NCBI GenBank assembly: GCA_013180625.2
Contig: SNVD02002575.1
Location: 104,064 to 168,063 of the forward strand
Direction of reading: 5' to 3'
DNA length: 64,000 nucleotides
Source: Boswellia sacra
Taxonomy: Eukaryota > Streptophyta > Magnoliopsida > Sapindales > Burseraceae
Within the stretch, counting starts at the first letter, position 1, and each line of letters begins with the position of its first letter. The notes beneath the pieces are model-generated. The model was not told the origin of the DNA, did not search any database, and worked only from the letters and a program-made list of their open reading frames with translations. Positions 58,204 through 64,000 of the stretch are shown in pieces. The position numbers were made by a program, and so were the translations under genes.

Positions 58204-58358
58204 CTAGAGGAGAGAGAAAAGGGTGGCATAGAATAAAAATTAATTTTTATCAATGGGATAGCCATGTCATTAAAATTGCCAAGTGTCTAATTTTTATTAG
58301 TTGGCTATACCAGGTCAGCAATCTGAGCTGGTACAGCCGCTGTACCATAGATTTTCTC
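58204..58358 (-). repeat. right terminal inverted repeat of the MULE
   Basis: Reverse complement of the left repeat with roughly 10 percent mismatch by eye, for example GCGGCTGTACC against GCGGCTATACC. Confidence 0.9.
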
Positions 58359-58510
58359 TATATTTATGATATAATCTGGTAAAGTAATCTATGTTGCGTG
58401 TTAAATGTTAATTACATACATGGGCATAGCTTAAATATTATTTGGTTTGTGCATATGTAAATAGCTGTACATTCTAATAATTAAAAACTTACAGTTTTTT
58501 TTTTCACTTA

Positions 58511-58685
58511 GAATGTGTTCTTCTTTAAAGCAAAATCTTGTTTTCTGTACTGCACATTTTTCAACGTGTTTTATGTTCAATATCAACCAAATATCTTTTT
58601 TAAAATTTAAAATAATTTAAAATTAACCATATATTCTTAAATCCAATTGAAAGCAAAAACATAAGATCACAAAAAGAACACACCC
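58511..58685. mobile_element. Tourist-like (PIF/Harbinger) MITE
   Basis: The left end GAATGTGTTCTTCTTT and the right end, read inward, GGGTGTGTTCTTTTTG are flanked by TTA (58508-58510) and TTA (58686-58688). Size is 175 bp, non-coding. The right terminus matches the GGGTGTGTTCTTTCTTG end of the 26784-29476 element, which could supply or share a transposase source. Confidence 0.75.
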
Positions 58686-59454
58686 TTAATATTTGCTGGC
58701 ATTTTTTGTGTCATTTTATAATATTTTTATTTTTAATTTTTCATTAAGTCTTAAGCTGACAAATTATGAACTTGAATGTGACACACATATCCTAATTATA
58801 TGGATATATATTAAAATATATTGTTACTTAAAATGTTATACGCCCTAAATAAAATAGTTTTCACAATTAAATTAAAATTTATCAATAGGAACAAATAATA
58901 AGCTTAACTATTATAAAAATACATATCTACTAAAATATTGTAAATAATAAATAATATGGCATCTTGATAATAAATATTAAAAATACAAAAATTAACAAAG
59001 AAACATAAAGTTTTTTGTTTAAATAAATTAAAATAATATTAATATAAATTAAAAAAACTACAGTTAGAGAACTCAGTGAAACTTAGCACATCCTTTGGAT
59101 TGCTTGGTGATCTTTTAAAGAGAAAAACTTATATGCGCTTGGCTCACGACCTCACTATGCTTTTGTGGTGTGCCTAACCAATAATAAGTAGCGATGCAAT
59201 GCCCTCTTGATTAATTGAAGCCCACATCATCATTAACTTAAATTTTATTTTTATTTAATAAATTATAATTTATCCCAAATTATCTCGCCCAACAAATTAA
59301 CTTGCTTCCTCTTAATTTTGAAATTCAAAGCAATTCTGCTCACAATTTAATCTTCAATGTATCTCTCTTAATGCAAGAAACAGAGAAAATCTTCCTCGTC
59401 TTCTTCCTCCCTTAACAGCACCTCAAGGAGGTTTCTCAAAGCGGTTCCCAGGGA

Positions 59455-59904
59455 GATCTTGTTGGGTTCTTGGCCAGCAGTGTGGTTGCAAAACTGGTTA
59501 CAAAATCCATTTTGTGGGTGCACTGGAAGGAAGAGAAGAGAAGAGATGAGAAGATTGGACTTGGTTGGGTGCATTAGAAGGAAGAGAAGAGAAGAGACGA
59601 GAAGTTTTTTTGGCAGTGACTTGAAGAAAAATTGCAAAGGGAAAGAATGAGAATTTTGTATTTTGTAGATTGTTTCAACTGCTGATCTTGTTGGGTTCTT
59701 GGCCAGCCGTGGGGTTGCAAAAATGGTTATGAAATCCATTAGTTGGGTACATTGAAAGGAAAAGAAGAGATGAAAAGATTGGAGTTGGTTGGGTGCATTG
59801 GGAGGAAGAGTAGAGATGTGAAGTTTCGGCAGTGACTAGAAGACAAATCACAGGGGCAAAGAAATAAATTGTTGTATTTTGTAGATTGTCTCAATTTTTT
59901 AATT
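59455..59904. repeat. tandem duplication, period ~229 bp
   Basis: GATCTTGTTGGGTTCTTGGC starts copies at 59455 and 59684. Both carry TTGGTTGGGTGCATT, GGAAGAG and TTGTATTTTGTAGATTGT. The ORF on the minus strand (59368-59739) spans the copies and shows no known domain, so I treat it as a by-product of the purine-rich repeat. Confidence 0.85.
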
Positions 59905-60070
59905 TTTTTTGTTCAAAATTTTGTAGATTACGTGATACTTATAATATTGAACAAGAATATTAGAGTCTGATTTTTTTTCCTCTTTTTAGTTTAGATTTTG
60001 TTTTGTTAGATGATACTGATCTTTTTTTTAATTTTTTTAAACTTTATGGATATGCTCTTGCTGGATCTCC

Positions 60071-60073
<3 letters not shown>

Positions 60074-60116
<43 letters not shown>
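60074..60116. repeat. (CATA)/(TA)n microsatellite
   Basis: A short ACATACATACA run leads into about 17 TA repeats. Confidence 0.95.
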
Positions 60117-60119
<3 letters not shown>

Positions 60120-61588
60120 CTGATGGTGATGAAGTAAATAATTGTTAAATCTAAATTAATTTTCTGTTAAGATGATTTTAGGGTCTTTTGTGGATTAAAT
60201 CTAAATTTGTAGTTGTTCTTCAAAGTTTTGTAGCACTTGGAAACTAAAAACCTTGTTCTTATGGATAATTATAACAGTTCTCAAAGCTATCTGTTGCAGA
60301 GCTTTGAGCCTTTGACCATCCATCTATCACAATGTTACCAGGCACGAATTTAATTAGAATGGGACTCAAAGGTCTGGTGTACAAAGTAATTAACTTCATG
60401 GAGGAATGCTTGAGGTGTACAAATTCCATCTAAACTTCACGCAGGAGTGGTCGTTTGATGTAGTATAGGTACCTAATTGGTATCAGGTTTGATACATTAT
60501 GAAGGTGAATCCATGCACAAAATGATTTCAGATTCTTGCTACCTAGTGGTTGGATGGCATGCTCGGCTAGAGCTACAAGTAATAGGCATTTTCAAACTCA
60601 AAAATGAGGATTTCGTATCTAAGTAACAAGATTATATGCATATGGATATGATGTCTTCTTTTTTTTTTTAATTAGTTCCAACAAAAGAATTCACTTAGTT
60701 TAGCATTTTTTGCCATATCCATGAGACATCGACAAACAAACAACAACTAAATTCCAAAAGCTCAAATAGAGACCAAAAAATAAAAAAGCAAAAAGGTGAA
60801 AACAACATAGAGTAGTCTCGAAGTGCTATTCAATGAGGAATAAAATACAACCGAATTCAAATTAATTGAAAATCCAAAAGCTCCAAATGTCTGTTCCAGC
60901 ATGCCTAATCATTATCATCTCGTGCCATCATTATCATCTCATGCCATAGAATTGATCAGTGCCATCGTTTCCTGACTCCTACAAGACAGTTATATCATTA
61001 TCAGCTCATGCCATCATAATTACTTATTCACAAAATATTAAAAAAATCATAATAATAAGCAAACCTGATTCAAGTGAGACCATTGTCCAAATGTAAGAAT
61101 CGTTGACAAAGAAGAGGACGAGTGCTACACAAGTATACCTAATTAGTTAACCCAAAAAAAAAGATAAAGATATATTAATATGTCTGTATCAAAACCTAAG
61201 TCAAGTTAGCCATTGGATCCATGTTTTGAGGCATGCTTGTAAAGCTCAAGTTACTATGTCTATGCAACAATTCGAAATTATCCTACAAAAGAAAAAAAAT
61301 TAATCATTTCTTGTCTAGCCACTTTATGATCAACATGAATTATAAAATTAAAATGACAAACTTATTATTTAATTGTGAAGCTAGCAAACTATTGTGATTA
61401 AATGACGAGTTAAAGGTGCTTAATTGAGTCAACTCTGTTGGATGAGATGAGCCAGTAGCAATTTTTTTTTTTGTATCGTCCTATATACAATAAGTATTAA
61501 AAATAATAAAGTAATATTGTTGTTAATTAAAATAAACAAAGTAGTAGAACAAAAAGTTATACCTTTTGTTGCTTTCCTCTTTTGCTTC

Positions 61589-62982
61589 TGATAGGTGTCT
61601 ATTTATGTATTTCTTTTATATCAATTCGTCCATGTTTCTTTGCTATATTCCTTGGTATTTTTATGTTTTTGTGTGGTTTTGATGTTTGTAGGAGTTTTGG
61701 AGCAACTTGCACAAAAATGGAGTAAAACCCTTCATTTTCACCTCTGCTAGTCAGTGATCTTCTCGGATTTAATTGTATTGATATACAATGAACCCGACGA
61801 CATGTTATATACCGTTGGAAAGCTCTCGAAGTCTATTTTCTGGAGAAATTTACGGTTTATAAATCCATTCAGTGTACCAAAAGTTGTAATCAAAACAGTG
61901 TGAGATGTATAGAAATATAATTCCACAAGTCACTGTAGCATGTATAATACGGGGCACTGTAGCAAGTCACTGTAGCAGAGTATTTAAACACATTTTAGGG
62001 TTTTATTTTCATAACTTGAAGAGGGGAAAACGTGGGAGGAGGCTGCATTTCTGGATTTCTCTCATCCCTTGGAGTTCTTGAAGGAGAAAGAAGATTTTGA
62101 AAGAGGAGGAACTACAATTCCAAGAAGATTCATCTACAAAGAAGATTTTCAAAGAATTTGCTAAGTTCTTTCTTTCCTTTTCAATTCTGGAATTTCTCTG
62201 TATTGTGTTTGTTATTCTGATTGAATATGTGTAACTAAATTTGAATTGGTTGAGGGTGATTTCAAAGCCCTTGATATGGATTTTGTGAGTTGATTGTGTA
62301 AGAAATTGTTATCCAATTCTCTAATTGAAGTTGCTTGTATTTTCCCATATCTAATGCTTATGATTGCTTACTGATTGTATTTGGAATGGCCAACTGAATA
62401 TAATCTGTTGTTGTCTATTGCTAGATTAGAAATCTTGATCCGTAATTGTCATGAATTTCCAATCATTAGTAGCAAAATTGTGATCAGAGATTGCAATTGG
62501 AAAATACAACCTAGGTTAAATAATCTCTTGTATCTAGATCATAATCAGGTCTATAATGCATCCATTGGTTACAAGTATCTAGGTTTTTAATGGATAGAGA
62601 TTAAATAAAGAGCTTGTTTTATTTAACAACAAAGTAAGGAAAGATTGGGATAACAGAGCTTGTTGTTATCTACGGTTGATAACTTCAATGCTGTAATTGG
62701 ATTACAATTCTATGTTAATTCACAAATTCATATCTTGTGGCAGAGAAAGAAACCTTAACCAAGTGTCTCTCATTGATTTTTCACTCCATTTTACTTTGCG
62801 TTGTGTTATTGTGCATTTACATTAATATTTCAATTAGTTAATCCATCAACAAAACCCCCCCATTTATTCTGTTGTTGTTTTTGAATAACAAATTCAATTA
62901 GAATCAATCCTCGTGGGAACGATATCTACTTATCACTTTATTACTTGTGCGACTAGTATACTTGCTAGTTTCGAACGCATCA
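61589..62982 (+). repeat. 5' LTR of the Athila-like element
   Basis: It starts TGATAGGTGTCTATTTATG and ends CGAACGCATCA, directly before the primer site. A TATA-like TATTTAA lies at 61981, after repeated CACTGTAGCA phrases. The right boundary is set by the primer site and the left by the TG start, so the ~1.4-kb length is an estimate until the 3' LTR is seen. Confidence 0.65.
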
Positions 62983-62988
62983 AGTTTT

Positions 62989-63006
62989 TGGCGCCGTTGC
63001 CGGGGA
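62989..63006 (+). other. primer-binding site, tRNA-Asp
   Basis: TGGCGCCGTTGCCGGGGA is complementary to the 3' end of plant tRNA-Asp with CCA (CCCCGGCAACGGCGCCA). Athila-group elements are primed by tRNA-Asp. Confidence 0.9.
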
Positions 63007-63088
63007 TTGATTTTCTAATCAATTTGTTATTCTGTTTTTACTACTGATTCTTGATTGTTATTTCCTGATTGTTTGTGTTTAGGCTTTT

Positions 63089-63993
63089 ATGTCCGAGGGA
63101 GAAGCGGATCAGCGACTTAAGAGAATTAAGGAGTTTCTCCAATCCTCGAATTTAAGGCTAAATCGGTCAATTTCAACTCCACCTCCAGAATTTGACCTTG
63201 CACGACATACTTCCTCCCATCTTCTTGCAGTTCAATCAAATCTGAATCGGAAGCAATGGCGATGGAAAACGATCAGACTCTTAAGGAGTTAGCGGCTCCA
63301 ATTATTGATCAACAACCGCTATGTATAAGCACCAATTCTGAGATAGATTTTGAACTTAAATCTGGACTGATTCATCTCTTACCTACATTTCATGGTTTTG
63401 CAGGAGAGGATCCGAACAAACACCTCAAAGAATTTCATGTGGTATGCTCCAGTATGAAGCCAACCGGCATTTCTGAAGAGCAAATTAAATTGAGAGCTTT
63501 CCCATTCTCATTAGCAGATTCGGCAAAAGATTGGCTATACTATTTACCACTAGGTACCATTACCACTTGGAATGAGATGAGTAAACTTTTTTTGGAGAAA
63601 TACTTTCCAGCCTCGAAAGTTACAAATATTAGAAAAGATATTAGTGGCATTCGACAACACAATGGAGAATCACTTCATGAATATTGGGAGAGATTTAAAC
63701 GGTTATGTGCTAGCTGTCCAAACCACCAAATTAGTGATGGACTCCTATTTCAATATTTCTATGAGGGTCTCTTACCAATGGAAAGGAGTATCATTGATGC
63801 TGCTAGTGGTGGAGCACTAGTTAATAAAACACCGAACGTTGCAAGACGTTTGATTAGTGACATGGCAGCGAACTCCCAACAATTTAGCAATCAATTTGAG
63901 CCACAACTACCAAAAAGAGTAAATGAGGTAAGTACTTCAAATATTGAACATCAACTTTGTGAACTTACCTCTCTTGTAAAAAAATGGCTGTAG
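63089..63993 (+). pseudogene. Athila-like gag, frameshifted
   Basis: The first frame (63089-63292) starts MSEGEADQRLKRIKEF. The gag core continues in another frame from about 63256 (MENDQTLKELAAP, FELKSGLIHLLPTFHG, KDWLYYLPLGTITTWNEM, SLHEYWERFKRLCASCP, YFYEGLLPMERSIIDAA). The switch implies a one-base indel near 63255. The second frame ends at 63993 in VKKWL-stop, where relatives read VKKMAVG. Adding one base to the seven-A run restores that reading, so a second indel is likely there. The rest of gag and all of pol are beyond the window. Confidence 0.75.
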
Positions 63994-64000
63994 GATATAT

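Larger units (their letters stand above)
53262..58358 (-). mobile_element. MULE with FAR1-type transposase, full length
   Basis: The left end GAGAAAATCTATGGTACAGC and the right end, read inward, are the same sequence. Inverted repeats run about 155 bp. Flanks TACATTTATG (53252-53261) and TATATTTATG (58359-58368) form a 10-bp target duplication with one change. The 5097-bp body carries a FAR1/FHY3-like transposase pseudogene on the minus strand. Both ends and the duplication are directly readable, so the assignment is firm. Confidence 0.92.
58689..61588. other. AT-rich intergenic DNA
   Basis: It holds a 229-bp tandem duplication (59455-59904), a TA microsatellite (60074-60116) and short CATTATCATCTCATGCCAT repeats near 60910-61015. 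A 38-bp segment at 59079-59116 matches mannosidase intron 13. I see no supportable gene or RNA gene. Confidence 0.45.
61589..64000 (+). mobile_element. Athila-like Ty3 retrotransposon, 5' part, cut by the window edge
   Basis: In order: 5' LTR (61589-62982), tRNA-Asp primer site (62989-63006), and a gag region with frameshifts (63089-63993). The LTR-PBS-gag order and the gag match (LLPTFHG, HEYWERFK) fit the Athila group from memory. The rest of the element lies outside the window. Confidence 0.8.

Overview
The window is nuclear DNA of a flowering plant, almost certainly a eudicot. The evidence is an AT-rich, intron-rich protein gene with GT..AG introns, a plant NB-ARC-LRR gene, a DUF4220/DUF594 gene (a plant-only family), and a dense mix of plant transposon types (hAT, MULE/FAR1, PIF/Harbinger, Ty3 Tat- and Athila-like). 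I cannot name the species from sequence alone.

Only three genes look intact. (1) 13794-24422 (+): Golgi class I alpha-1,2-mannosidase (MNS1/MNS2 type), 14 exons, 573 aa, N-glycan trimming. (2) 30198-32426 (-): DUF4220/DUF594 membrane protein. (3) 48172-51516 (+): single-exon CC-type NLR of 1114 aa with two nucleotide-binding modules in tandem, the first lacking its P-loop. The three do not form a pathway. They are separate genes spaced by transposon-derived DNA.

Layout: 1-4899 decayed hAT element with a broken transposase and a visible right end; 5.1-6.3 kb a possible CACTA terminus and a truncated bHLH113-like pseudogene; 6.3-13.8 kb mostly unassigned AT-rich DNA with an LTR-like piece and triplicated foldback repeats; 13.8-24.4 kb the mannosidase; 24.4-26.8 kb repeats; 26784-29476 a PIF/Harbinger derivative flanked by TTA; 30.2-32.6 kb the DUF594 gene; 33119-33498 a MITE with long inverted ends; 34.6-46.36 kb a minus-strand Ty3 Tat-like element. 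That Ty3 element is interrupted by a 788-bp hAT derivative with a perfect 8-bp target duplication and by a 3.7-kb putative solo LTR. After it come 46.5-48.1 kb palindromic repeats and a MITE remnant; 48.2-51.5 kb the NLR; 52186-53220 a non-autonomous MULE; 53262-58358 a full-length MULE with ~155-bp terminal inverted repeats and a FAR1/SWIM transposase broken by two frameshifts and a stop; 58511-58685 a Tourist-like MITE; 59.4-59.9 kb a tandem duplication; and from 61589 to the window edge the 5' LTR, tRNA-Asp primer site and gag of an Athila-like element.

The strongest candidate for something new is the NLR with a degenerate nucleotide-binding module placed in front of an intact one. The rest is mainly a clear record of nested transposition, with target-site duplications that can be read directly.
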